Positions 1 through 6,537 of a DNA stretch of 10,818 bases are shown here, piece after piece. A program made the position numbers and the translations under genes. Positions within the stretch are counted from its first letter, which is position 1; each line of letters begins with the position of its first letter. The notes under the pieces were generated by a model, which made no database searches, had not been told where the DNA came from, and saw only the letters and a program-made list of their open reading frames with translations. Source of the DNA: Candidatus Eiseniibacteriota bacterium (lineage in GTDB: Bacteria; Eisenbacteria; RBG-16-71-46); contig JAIOPA010000163.1 in NCBI GenBank assembly GCA_021414165.1, positions 1-10,818 of the forward strand, read 5' to 3'.

Positions 1-15
1 AAACTCTTAACCTAA

Positions 16-144
16 ACGACGCTCATCCGAAATAACGAAATCCGCCCTACCACACCCGAGGAGCTGCTGGGCGTGCCCGGCGTGGGCCCGGTGAAGCTCG
101 AGCGCTACGGCGAGGCGTTCCTCGAGGCCCTGCGCGGCAGCTGA
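16..144 (+). CDS. C-terminal fragment of an HRDC-domain protein (RecQ-like), 5' partial
   Basis: The frame ending in TGA at 142-144 encodes a tail that looks like the end of an HRDC domain: PTTPEELLGVPGVG, then KLERYGEAFLEAL. The helix-hairpin-like VPGVGP followed by LERYGxxFL is typical of the C-terminus of RecQ-family DNA helicases, which unwind DNA in recombination and repair. HRDC also occurs in RNase D and other nucleic-acid enzymes, so the parent protein is not certain. The rest of the gene is not in the window. Oddly, the frame is closed by TAA at 13-15, and the other two forward frames are closed at 8-10 and 33-35. The first 45 or so bases are more AT-rich than everything downstream and do not continue the HRDC pattern. 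Either the gene is broken here or the sequence edge is unreliable. The listed start is simply the first codon after the stop, not a real initiation site. Confidence 0.5.
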   Translation, partial: TTLIRNNEIRPTTPEELLGVPGVGPVKLERYGEAFLEALRGS

Positions 145-223
145 GCCGCTCACGCTGGTCGGTGCGTTCCCGGCGCTGGTGGGGCCGGTGCGCCGCGTTC
201 GGCAGTGCACCGCGAGTTCGGGG

Positions 224-251
224 TTGACTACACGTGTAAGCAGTCGATAGT
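224..251 (+). promoter_or_regulatory. Sigma70-type promoter of the BlaI/M56 operon
   Basis: TTGACT (224-229, 5 of 6 matches to TTGACA) and GATAGT (246-251, 4 of 6 matches to TATAAT) are separated by 16 bp. The predicted transcription start is near 258, giving a leader of about 40 nt before the ATG at 297. The -35 box and spacer are covered by a BlaI-type dyad at 226-241, which supports a repressible promoter. This is a consensus match only. Confidence 0.6.
226..241 (+). promoter_or_regulatory. BlaI/MecI-type operator 1, overlapping the -35 region
   Basis: GACTACA-CG-TGTAAGC is an imperfect dyad whose core TACA-NN-TGTA is the hallmark of BlaI/MecI-family operators. It overlaps the -35 box and spacer, where a bound dimer would block RNA polymerase. 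The right half differs from a perfect TGTAGTC at two positions. The site lies 55 bp upstream of a gene encoding exactly this repressor family, so autorepression is the natural reading. Confidence 0.6.
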
Positions 252-260
252 GTGCCTGTA

Positions 261-276
261 GACGACAAATGTCGTC
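261..276 (+). promoter_or_regulatory. BlaI/MecI-type operator 2, in the leader just after the predicted transcription start
   Basis: GACGACA-AA-TGTCGTC is a perfect 7-bp inverted repeat with a 2-bp spacer, the same geometry as operator 1. The dyad centres are 35 bp apart. The dyad also overlaps a second small palindrome, TGTCGT-C-ACGACA (270-282). Paired dyads around a promoter are the usual arrangement at bla/mec-type loci. Confidence 0.65.
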
Positions 277-296
277 ACGACACTCCGGAGGTTGCC

Positions 297-689
297 ATGT
301 CCCAGCCCCTTCCCACCGGCGCACAGGAACTCGCGGTCCTGCGCCACATCGCCGAGCACGGACCGATCGCGGTGGCACGCGTGGCCGAGGTGTTCGCCGC
401 CGAGCACGGCCTGGCGCGATCGACCGTGCTCACGGTCATGGAGCGCCTGCGCAGCAAGGGCCACCTGAGCCGCCGCCGGCTCGACGGTGTCTACGTGTAC
501 CAGTCCGCGCTCGACGAACCGCACCTGTTGAGCCGCGCGCTCGGACAGTTCGTGGATCGCGCGCTGCAGGGATCCGTCTCGCCGATCGCCGCCTACCTCG
601 CCGAGCGCGGTGAGGTGAGCGAGGACGAGCTGCGCGAGCTGCGCGCTGCCGTGCGAGCACTCAAGGCCACCCGGCCCGAGGAGGCGTGA
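297..689 (+). CDS. BlaI/MecI/CopY-family winged-helix transcriptional repressor
   Basis: This 130-residue protein has the usual size for BlaI/MecI repressors. Residues 8-71 form a winged helix: an N-terminal helix (TGAQELAVLRHI), a recognition helix around S42-R52 (STVLTVMERLRSKG) and a wing with RRRLDGVYVYQ. The remainder (SPIAAYLAE, then a Glu/Leu-rich helix from about 103) matches the helical dimerisation region. The ATG at 297 is chosen because GGAGG sits at 287-291. An in-frame GTG at 252 would put operator 2 inside the coding region. In the family, the dimer represses its own operon until the partner M56 protease triggers its cleavage. Here the protease gene follows with its ATG overlapping this TGA by one base (TGATG), so translational coupling is likely. 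The inducing signal is unknown, and nothing in the sequence ties it to beta-lactams. Confidence 0.93.
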   Translation: MSQPLPTGAQELAVLRHIAEHGPIAVARVAEVFAAEHGLARSTVLTVMERLRSKGHLSRRRLDGVYVYQSALDEPHLLSRALGQFVDRALQGSVSPIAAYLAERGEVSEDELRELRAAVRALKATRPEEA

Positions 690-2491
690 TGAGCCCCGAA
701 GGCTATTCGGCTGTCGCCCTGGCGTTGTCGCGTGCGGCTATCGAGGGCGGCTTCCTCGTGCTCGCGGTGTTGCTGGTGACGCGCGCATTCCCGCGCCTGC
801 CCGCGGCCACCCGCACCGCCATGTGGTGGTTGGTCACGCTTCGCATGGTCGCCGGCCTCGCGGTGCTGCCCGCACTCGTGCTGCCCGTGCCGGCGCTGCC
901 TGCTGCGCCGGGCGCGTTGGTGCAGACCACACTCACCGCGATGGGACATCTGCCGCCGCCCGCGCTTCACGATGAGCCGGTGCTGATTGAAGGCCAGCCC
1001 ATCATGGAACCGGCACCCACGCGCAGCTTCACATGGAGCGATGCCGGGTCCATCGCCCGCACACTCCTGCGCGCCGCGATGCCGCTGGCGGTCGCCGTGT
1101 GGGCGTTCGGAGTACTGGCCGTGGTTGCGCTGCAGTGGCGCGTCGCGCGTCGTCTGCAGCGCGCATGGCAGCGATCGGAACCACTCGAGGATGCTCGCAT
1201 CCAGGGTTGGCTCGCGAGCTGGCTGGGTGAGCGCATGGCTGCGCGTGTCGAGATCCGCGTGGGGGCCGAGGCCAGTTCGCCCGTGCTGTTGGCGGGCCTG
1301 CACCCTCGCATCCTCATGCCGGCGTCCTGTCTGGCACTCGACGCTGCAGGCCTGCAGATGGTGCTGGCGCACGAGGCCGCGCACATCCGCCGCCGCGATC
1401 TGGCGCTGGGCGTCATGCCGGCACTGGCCCACGCACTGTTCTGGTTCCACCCGCTCGCCCACTGGGCGGTCGACGAGTATGCGCAGGCCCGCGAAGAGGC
1501 CTGCGACCACGACGCCCTGCGCGTCTGTGACGCATCGCCTCACGCATACGGCGAACTGTTGTTGGCCTATGGCATCGACAGCCGCCGTCATGCCCACACC
1601 GCAGCGTCCTATGGATCCCGCCGCGCATCCCAACTGCATCGGAGGCTCCTCATGCTGGCTCATGGCATCCGTCCCACGTCGTCGCAGCGAGTCCTCGCGT
1701 TCACGGTGTTGCTCGCGGTGGGTCTCCTGGCGTTGGTCCCCCTGCGGCTCGAGGCCTCGCGGCGCGAGTCGCGCAGCACGAGTCACGGCACGACTCGCAG
1801 CTCGAGTGCGCACAGCAGCTCGTATGGCTACTCGTTCGGCTCCAGCGCTTCGAAGGCCGAGTCCTTCAGCTACGGCTATGGCAAGGGCGTGCCGGGTGGC
1901 TCGGGGCACAACCTGTCGGTGAGTGGCTCGTTCGAGACGCACGAACTCGATTGGATCCAGTCATTCGGCAAGCAGCACCCAGCTGGGTTCGGTTGGTTCC
2001 GGCTCGACGGGAAGAACTATGTCGTGAGTGATCCGTCGGCGGTGGCTCGCATCCATGAGGTCATGAGGCCTCAGGCCGAGTTGGGTGACCGGCAGGGCGC
2101 ACTCGGCGATCGTCAGGGTGCCCTGGGTGAGAAGCAGGGTGCGCTGGGCGAGCGCCAGGCTGAACTGGGTGACAAGCAGGCCGAACTGTCGGAGCAGATC
2201 GCGACGCTGTCGGTGCAGTTGGGCGAGGGGCGGCTGAGCGATGCCCGCCGGCAGGAGCTCCAGCGCCGGATCCGCGTGCTCGAGGGCCGCATCGACACGC
2301 TTGAGGAGCAGGCCCGCGAGCTTTCCGCTCAGCAGGATCAGCTGGCCAAGCAGCAGGATGAGTTGGGTGCACAGCAGGACGAACTGGGTCAGCAGCAGGA
2401 CGAGCTCGGTGCGCAGGTCGAGGTCGAGATCCACCGGCTCGCGCTGGAGTTCATCAAGACCGGTCAGGCGGTGCGCATCGAACGCCGCTGA
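689..2491 (+). CDS. M56-family (BlaR1-type) membrane metalloprotease with C-terminal heptad-repeat coiled coil
   Basis: This 600-residue protein has hydrophobic segments near residues 18-34, 45-65, 129-148 and 335-351. The zinc-protease motif is HEAAH (228-232), followed by RRRD, WFHPL and REEACD, with E269 as the probable third zinc ligand. This is the classic M56 layout. In characterised BlaR1/MecR1 proteins the protease domain is cytoplasmic, and signal binding outside leads to inactivation of the BlaI partner, which here is encoded immediately upstream. After the last membrane helix there is no penicillin-binding domain. Instead there is a Ser/Gly/Tyr-rich stretch (about 353-418), a short region with WFRLDGKNYVVSDP, then a long helix of 7-residue repeats (462-503 and 548-575). 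By topology this tail should lie outside the cytoplasmic membrane. ATG 689 is preferred over the adjacent GTG 686 because of the TGATG overlap with the repressor gene. What it senses is not predictable from the sequence. Confidence 0.9.
   Translation: MSPEGYSAVALALSRAAIEGGFLVLAVLLVTRAFPRLPAATRTAMWWLVTLRMVAGLAVLPALVLPVPALPAAPGALVQTTLTAMGHLPPPALHDEPVLIEGQPIMEPAPTRSFTWSDAGSIARTLLRAAMPLAVAVWAFGVLAVVALQWRVARRLQRAWQRSEPLEDARIQGWLASWLGERMAARVEIRVGAEASSPVLLAGLHPRILMPASCLALDAAGLQMVLAHEAAHIRRRDLALGVMPALAHALFWFHPLAHWAVDEYAQAREEACDHDALRVCDASPHAYGELLLAYGIDSRRHAHTAASYGSRRASQLHRRLLMLAHGIRPTSSQRVLAFTVLLAVGLLALVPLRLEASRRESRSTSHGTTRSSSAHSSSYGYSFGSSASKAESFSYGYGKGVPGGSGHNLSVSGSFETHELDWIQSFGKQHPAGFGWFRLDGKNYVVSDPSAVARIHEVMRPQAELGDRQGALGDRQGALGEKQGALGERQAELGDKQAELSEQIATLSVQLGEGRLSDARRQELQRRIRVLEGRIDTLEEQARELSAQQDQLAKQQDELGAQQDELGQQQDELGAQVEVEIHRLALEFIKTGQAVRIERR
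2072..2197 (+). repeat. Six tandem 21-bp units coding coiled-coil heptads (Q-x-x-L-G-x-x)
   Basis: Six consecutive 21-nt units encode QAELGDR, QGALGDR, QGALGEK, QGALGER, QAELGDK and QAELSEQ, residues 462-503 of the M56 protein. Leucine at a fixed heptad position predicts a coiled coil. The near-identical units suggest expansion by duplication, and copy number may vary between strains. Confidence 0.85.
2330..2413 (+). repeat. Four tandem 21-bp units coding QQDxLxx heptads
   Basis: Units encode QQDQLAK, QQDELGA, QQDELGQ and QQDELGA (residues 548-575 of the M56 protein). They keep the 7-residue phase of the first block but with a different repeat consensus. A non-repetitive helical stretch containing RRIRVLEGRIDTLEEQARE separates the two blocks. 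Confidence 0.85.
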
Positions 2492-2514
2492 TCGCGGTTC
2501 CCCTCGGCCGTGAA

Positions 2515-2549
2515 CGAGCGCCCCGTGGAGTCCCGCCACGGGGCGCTCG
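2515..2549 (+). terminator. Hairpin terminator after the BlaI/M56 operon
   Basis: The arms at 2515-2528 and 2536-2549 form a perfect 14-bp GC-rich stem (right arm CCACGGGGCGCTCG) with a 7-nt loop, 23 bp after the M56 stop codon. No T-run follows the stem, so it is a weak match to a classical intrinsic terminator. It may act as a 3'-end stabiliser or assist termination. Confidence 0.6.
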
Positions 2550-2599
2550 GCGTTCGCAGCAGGGCGTCCAGACTGCCCTGCGGGCGCATTCCGGCCCGC

Positions 2600-2628
2600 T
2601 CGACCCCACCCCGAGCGCGCGGTATCTT
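2600..2628 (+). promoter_or_regulatory. Candidate promoter of mqnA, possibly leaderless
   Basis: TCGACC (2600-2605) and TATCTT (2623-2628) match sigma70 -35 and -10 boxes at 4 of 6 positions each, with a 17-bp spacer. The -10 box ends 9 bp before the ATG at 2638, so a start at the usual distance would fall at or within a few bases of the ATG. No convincing Shine-Dalgarno sequence is visible there, which fits a leaderless mRNA. The evidence is weak consensus matching. Confidence 0.35.
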
Positions 2629-2637
2629 GGGCGTCCC

Positions 2638-3429
2638 ATGAACCCATCGCGCCTCACCACCGCCACGGTCGCCGCCCGCATTCCCTACGTGAATGCGGCC
2701 CCGTTCTACGCACTCTGGTCCGACGCGCCGTTCGCCGTGCGCAACTTGCCGCCGCGTGATCTGGGCCGCGAGGCCGAGGCCGGCACGGTCGATCTGGGTC
2801 TCATGGCCGCGGGCGACTTCCTGCGCATGAAGGACCGCTTCGAGATGCTGGCGCCCATGGGTGTCGCCGCGCGCGGTCCCGTATTGTCGGTGCTGTTGTT
2901 CTCGCGCCGCCCGGCCAACGCGCTCGGCGATGCGCTCATCTCGGTCACGCCCGAGACGTCGACCAGCATCCGGCTGCTCAAGCTGCTCCTCAACGTGCGG
3001 CGCTCGTTGCCGAACGTGCGCTTCGTGCGCGGCCTCGAGCCGTCGCAGGCCGACGGCCTGCTGCAGATCGGCGACACCGCCATGCGCACGCGCAACCGGC
3101 CACCCGAGGGCTTCGTGCACACGCTCGACCTGGGTGCCGACTGGCTCGAGTGGACCGGGTTGCCGTTCGTGTACGCCACGTGGGTCGTGCGCTCGACGCT
3201 CGACCCCGCGCTCAAGACCGAGCTGCGCAGCTTCCTCGAGGCGTCGCTCGCCGCCGGGCTCGCCACGTTGCCGGAGATCGCCCGCCGCGAGACCGGGCCG
3301 GGCTGGAGTGCCGCCGAGGTCGAAGGCTATCTTCGGCGCTTCAACTACCGGTTCGGGCCCGAGGAGTTGCAGGGCCTTGCGCGCTTCGAGTCGTTGCTCG
3401 CCGAGCACGGTTTGCTCGTCGCCGACTAG
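2638..3429 (+). CDS. mqnA: MqnA, chorismate dehydratase (futalosine menaquinone pathway)
   Basis: This 263-residue protein is of normal MqnA length. Family marks are IPYVNAAPFY at the N-terminus, AGTVDLGLMAAGDF, the segment ISVTPETSTSIRLLKLLL, IGDTAMR, LPFVYATWVVR and a C-terminal YLRRFNYRFGPEELQGLARF. MqnA is a cytoplasmic, periplasmic-binding-protein-like enzyme that removes water from chorismate to give 3-[(1-carboxyvinyl)oxy]benzoate, the first step of the futalosine route to menaquinone. MqnD belongs to the same superfamily, but the Thr-Ser segment and the IGDxA motif favour MqnA. No other mqn gene is in the window, so the pathway genes are dispersed. It is separated from the upstream operon by a hairpin and has its own weak promoter candidate. 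The next gene starts 143 bp later, so cotranscription is possible but not required. Confidence 0.9.
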   Translation: MNPSRLTTATVAARIPYVNAAPFYALWSDAPFAVRNLPPRDLGREAEAGTVDLGLMAAGDFLRMKDRFEMLAPMGVAARGPVLSVLLFSRRPANALGDALISVTPETSTSIRLLKLLLNVRRSLPNVRFVRGLEPSQADGLLQIGDTAMRTRNRPPEGFVHTLDLGADWLEWTGLPFVYATWVVRSTLDPALKTELRSFLEASLAAGLATLPEIARRETGPGWSAAEVEGYLRRFNYRFGPEELQGLARFESLLAEHGLLVAD

Positions 3430-3572
3430 TTCGACCGCGCGAACCGCAACCTGTTGTACCCCGCTTCGTATCCATATCCGTGACCGGCACCCGCCGGCGC
3501 GGGTCGTGGCCGATCGGCGGCTGATCCGCACCGCTCGCGCCGCGTCCATCCGAAGGAGAGGAGCACACCATC

Positions 3573-4373
3573 ATGGCCAGCATGCACGAGATCGACTTCG
3601 AGATCCTCGGTGACGACATGCAGTTCGTGAAGATCGAGCTCGACCCGGGCGAAGGTGTCGTGGGCGAGGCCGGCGCGATGATGTACATCGAGAACGGCAT
3701 CACGCTCAACACCATCTTCGGTGACGGTTCGCAGCAGCAGGGCGGCTTCATGGGCGCGTTGCTCGGCGCGGGCAAGCGCCTGCTCACGGGCGAGTCGTTG
3801 TTCATGACCGTGTTCCAGAACCAGGGCCAGGGCAAGGCCAAGGCCGCGTTCGCTGCGCCGTACCCCGGCAAGATCGTGGCGCTGCACCTCAAGGAACTCG
3901 GCGGTCATCTGGTTGCGCAGAAGGACTCGTTCCTGTGCGCGGCCAAGGGCGTGTCGTTGGGCATCGCGTTCACGCGCCGCTTCGGCGCCGGCCTGTTCGG
4001 TGGCGAAGGCTTCATCCTGCAGAAGCTCGAGGGCGACGGTTGGGCCTTCGTGCACGCGGGCGGCACGCTCGAAGAGAAGACGCTCGCGCCTGGTGAGACG
4101 CTGCGCGTGGACACGGGCTGCATCGTGGCCATGCAGCCCACGGTCGACTACGACATCCAGCTGGCGGGTGGCGTGAAGACGGTGCTGTTCGGCGGCGAGG
4201 GTCTGTTCCTCGCCACGCTGCGTGGCCCCGGCAAGGTGTGGCTGCAGTCGCTGCCGTTCTCGCGTCTGGCGAGCCGCATCTATGCGGCCGCGCCGCAGAC
4301 CGGTGGTGGCGGTCGCGAGCAGGGTTCCATCCTGGGCGGCCTCGGCAACCTGCTCGATGGAGACGGCCGGTAG
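3573..4373 (+). CDS. AIM24 / TIGR00266-family protein of unknown function
   Basis: This 266-residue protein has the features of the AIM24 (formerly DUF124, TIGR00266) family: an N-terminal FEILGDDMQFVKIELDPGE, GEAGAMMYIENGI, a central LLTGESLFMTVFQN, PYPGKIVALHL and a C-terminal GGEGLFLATLRGPGKVWLQSLPF. The family has a beta-sandwich fold related to TRAP-like proteins. The yeast member Aim24 is mitochondrial, and no enzymatic role is established for bacterial members. There is no signal peptide or membrane helix. The C-terminus is a Gly-rich tail. ATG 3573 has a strong purine-rich ribosome-binding stretch (AAGGAGAGGAG, 3553-3563), which suggests good translation. A second in-frame ATG lies at 3582. 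A strong terminator follows, making this the end of its transcription unit. Confidence 0.85.
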   Translation: MASMHEIDFEILGDDMQFVKIELDPGEGVVGEAGAMMYIENGITLNTIFGDGSQQQGGFMGALLGAGKRLLTGESLFMTVFQNQGQGKAKAAFAAPYPGKIVALHLKELGGHLVAQKDSFLCAAKGVSLGIAFTRRFGAGLFGGEGFILQKLEGDGWAFVHAGGTLEEKTLAPGETLRVDTGCIVAMQPTVDYDIQLAGGVKTVLFGGEGLFLATLRGPGKVWLQSLPFSRLASRIYAAAPQTGGGGREQGSILGGLGNLLDGDGR

Positions 4374-4399
4374 TCCGGCTCCTCGAGCGTACGCAACAC

Positions 4400-4438
4400 G
4401 AAGGGCCCGGTCCGCGAGGACCGGGCCCTTCTCGTTTT
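4400..4438 (+). terminator. Strong rho-independent terminator between convergent genes
   Basis: GAAGGGCCCGGTCC (4400-4413) pairs perfectly with GGACCGGGCCCTTC (4418-4431) around a GCGA tetraloop of the stable GNRA type, followed by TCGTTTT (4432-4438). It lies 26 bp after the AIM24-family stop. On the minus strand the same stem follows the MBL gene by about 21 bp but lacks a T-run, so it probably serves the plus strand mainly. Confidence 0.9.
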
Positions 4439-4452
4439 ACTGCGCGATCGGC

Positions 4453-6537
4453 CTAGCGATCGAGGATGCTCAGGCGCACGAGCTGCGTGCGGCCCAGCGC
4501 CTCGAAGCGCGCGAAGTACACGCCCTGTGCAACGCGCACACCGTTCGCATCGCTGGCATCCCAGTCGAGCGAGTGCGTGCCCGCCTCGAGCCGGCCCGAG
4601 TAGGGCGTGGCCACGCGGCGGCCCGTGACATCGAACACCTCGAGCTTGCCGTCGGCGGCTTCACCCACGGTGAGCGCAAAGCGCAGCGAGCCGCGCGTGG
4701 GGTTGGGGCCCGCCGTGAACGCCAGGCGGCTGGCCGCCGGCGCTGCTGCGGCGTGCACCGCCCGCAGCGGACCCACACGGCCCTCGTCACCCGCGCACGA
4801 GCGCGCGCCGAGCCAGTACACGTTCGTGCCGGGCGCCGCATTGGCGTCCGTGAACGCGAACCGCACGTCGTCGGACGTCATCTCGACCTCGGCCTCGTAG
4901 CCCACCAATGCCAACGAGCCATCGGCCTGCTCGCGATACACATTGAAGCCGTCCATGTGCTCGTTGCGGGCCGTGCTCCACTCCAGCCGCACGCCGTTCG
5001 TGGCATCCGACACCTGCAGCGTCTGGAGTCGCGCCTGCGGCGTGGCGTCACGGTACGGCTCATGCCACTCGGCCGGCTGGCGCGCCGCGAACGTCTCGGG
5101 CGACATGGTGATGATCGTGCCCTGCGCGTAGTCGTACTGGAACGACATCCAGTCCGCGCGGCACGTGTACGAGCTGGTGCGCGTGTTGCCCTGCACCCGC
5201 GCACGCACCTGACCGGTGGCCGAGACGTAGGCGCCCGGCGTGGGGGTGGTGTACGTGCGCGTCACGTCGGTCGTGGACACGGTGGCCGCATCGACCTGCA
5301 CCCACGCGCTCGTCTGCCAGTTCCACAGGAAGATCGTCTGCGTACGCGACACGCTGTACGAGCCGTTGTAGCGCAGCGTCAGATTGAGCGGCGGGTGCGC
5401 CAGCACGGCCTCGCCGTACCAGTCCGTGCGATAGCTGCCCGCCGAGAGTGCGGCGGTCACGGTCATCTTGGTGTTGTCGTCGGCCGCGAGCGAGGCCGCA
5501 GAACCTGCGGTGATCGTGCCCTGCAGCATCGTGGCGGTGCTGGCCGGCTGCGACGTGTTGATCGGCGGCGGCGGCGCCGAGCCCATGGTGTAGGTGTCCG
5601 TGAACGTTCCGTTCGACACCGTGTAGTTGCCGGCCACCAGATCGACCTGCACGCTCACCGTGTTGTTGGCGACCTTGTCCCAGCTCGCATCGGGTGCGGC
5701 ACCCGCGCCCGTCTCGGTCCAGTAGGTGTGCATGTTGTGGTTGTGCATGCGCGTCAACGCCTCGAGCGTCGGGTGCCCGTAGGTGTTGCCATCGCCGCAC
5801 ATGATGATGCCGACCTCGGCCGAGATCGCGTTGAGCCAGTTGTCATTGCTCGAGTAGCGCGAGCCGTGGTGGTGCACCTTGTACACCTCGACGTCGCCCA
5901 CCATGGGGCCGATCGTCGTCTCGACGTCGTTGCTGTTGGCGGTGCTGCCCGTGAGGTCGCCGCCGATGACCTCGTCGAAGTTGCCGTAGCTCACCTTGTA
6001 CACCGCGCTCTTGGCGTTCTCGTCGGCGCCGGTGGGCGAGTACACGCCCGCGCCGTTCAGGTCGACGCACGTGATCGACACCGGGTTCGCGGACGCGGCA
6101 TCGAGCGTGATCACCTGGTTCTTGGCGATCGTCTGCCGCTTTGCGCCCAGCGTGCTCACATACGTCGTGTAGGTGCCGCTCGAGTACGACAGGCCGCGGT
6201 CGTAGCCCGCGGTCGCGACCGTGATGCCGATCGCGGCAAGGTCGTCGAGGCAACCCAGGTGATCCGCGTGGTAGTGCGACAGGAAGTGGTAGTCGATCGA
6301 CGTGATCCCGAGTCCCTGCAGGTAGCTCTTGATGTACGTGCAGTTGGTGTACACGCCGTTATCGAACAACGCGGTCTGGCCGTTGGGCGAGATCAACAGG
6401 GTGCCGTCGCCTTGGCCGATCTTCATGTGATGGATCTGCAGCTTGCCGTTGCCGGCCGCGAGCGCGGCCACGGGCAGCGCCAGCAGGAACACCGCCGCTC
6501 GCAGTGAGCGGAGCAGCGTGTGACGGGGGCGGATCAT
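4453..6537 (-). CDS. Secreted ComEC-like metallo-beta-lactamase-fold protein with FlgD-like C-terminal domain
   Basis: This 694-residue protein has an N-terminal signal peptide (arginines, then a hydrophobic run ending AALAA, cleavage near 27-28). Residues 33-290 are a ComEC/Rec2-type MBL domain: KIGQGDGTLL, LFDNG, the metal motif HYHADH (88-93), GGD (D194), KVHHHGS (222-226) and CGDGNTYGHP (H255). All key metal-binding positions are present, so it should be an active hydrolase, possibly nuclease-like as in ComEC. It lacks the ComEC membrane channel. A Pro-rich link (APPPPI) leads to an unrecognised beta-rich module (about 342-480, containing FLWNWQTSAWVQVD), a fibronectin-III-like segment (about 510-600, RLEWSTARNEHMDGFNVYRE) and a FlgD-Ig/T9SS-like domain (about 608-694, NPTRGSLRF, FDVTGRRV, GVYFAR). 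ATG 6537 has AGGAAGAGG upstream. The C-terminal module suggests export to the surface or medium. The substrate is unknown. A weak minus-strand -10 candidate lies at 6637-6642. Confidence 0.85.
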   Translation of the reverse strand: MIRPRHTLLRSLRAAVFLLALPVAALAAGNGKLQIHHMKIGQGDGTLLISPNGQTALFDNGVYTNCTYIKSYLQGLGITSIDYHFLSHYHADHLGCLDDLAAIGITVATAGYDRGLSYSSGTYTTYVSTLGAKRQTIAKNQVITLDAASANPVSITCVDLNGAGVYSPTGADENAKSAVYKVSYGNFDEVIGGDLTGSTANSNDVETTIGPMVGDVEVYKVHHHGSRYSSNDNWLNAISAEVGIIMCGDGNTYGHPTLEALTRMHNHNMHTYWTETGAGAAPDASWDKVANNTVSVQVDLVAGNYTVSNGTFTDTYTMGSAPPPPINTSQPASTATMLQGTITAGSAASLAADDNTKMTVTAALSAGSYRTDWYGEAVLAHPPLNLTLRYNGSYSVSRTQTIFLWNWQTSAWVQVDAATVSTTDVTRTYTTPTPGAYVSATGQVRARVQGNTRTSSYTCRADWMSFQYDYAQGTIITMSPETFAARQPAEWHEPYRDATPQARLQTLQVSDATNGVRLEWSTARNEHMDGFNVYREQADGSLALVGYEAEVEMTSDDVRFAFTDANAAPGTNVYWLGARSCAGDEGRVGPLRAVHAAAAPAASRLAFTAGPNPTRGSLRFALTVGEAADGKLEVFDVTGRRVATPYSGRLEAGTHSLDWDASDANGVRVAQGVYFARFEALGRTQLVRLSILDR

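Noticed and set aside
252..296. N-terminal extension of the BlaI-like repressor from GTG 252
   Set aside because: The extension would place operator 2 and much of the leader inside the coding region, and it has no ribosome-binding site. ATG 297 has GGAGG at proper spacing and gives the usual family length.
2072..2413. Tandem repeats considered as a CRISPR array or intergenic satellite
   Set aside because: Units are contiguous 21-mers without spacers, are in frame inside a gene and encode coiled-coil heptads.
297..2491. Interpretation as a beta-lactam resistance regulator
   Set aside because: There is no beta-lactamase gene nearby and no penicillin-binding sensor domain in the protease. The M56 MBL-fold neighbour at 4453 is ComEC-like, not a class B beta-lactamase.
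4222..6507. A 761-codon open frame on the plus strand opposite the MBL gene
   Set aside because: Its product is an Arg/His/Val-rich low-information sequence typical of the antisense frame of a high-GC gene. The minus-strand protein has a signal peptide and intact catalytic motifs.
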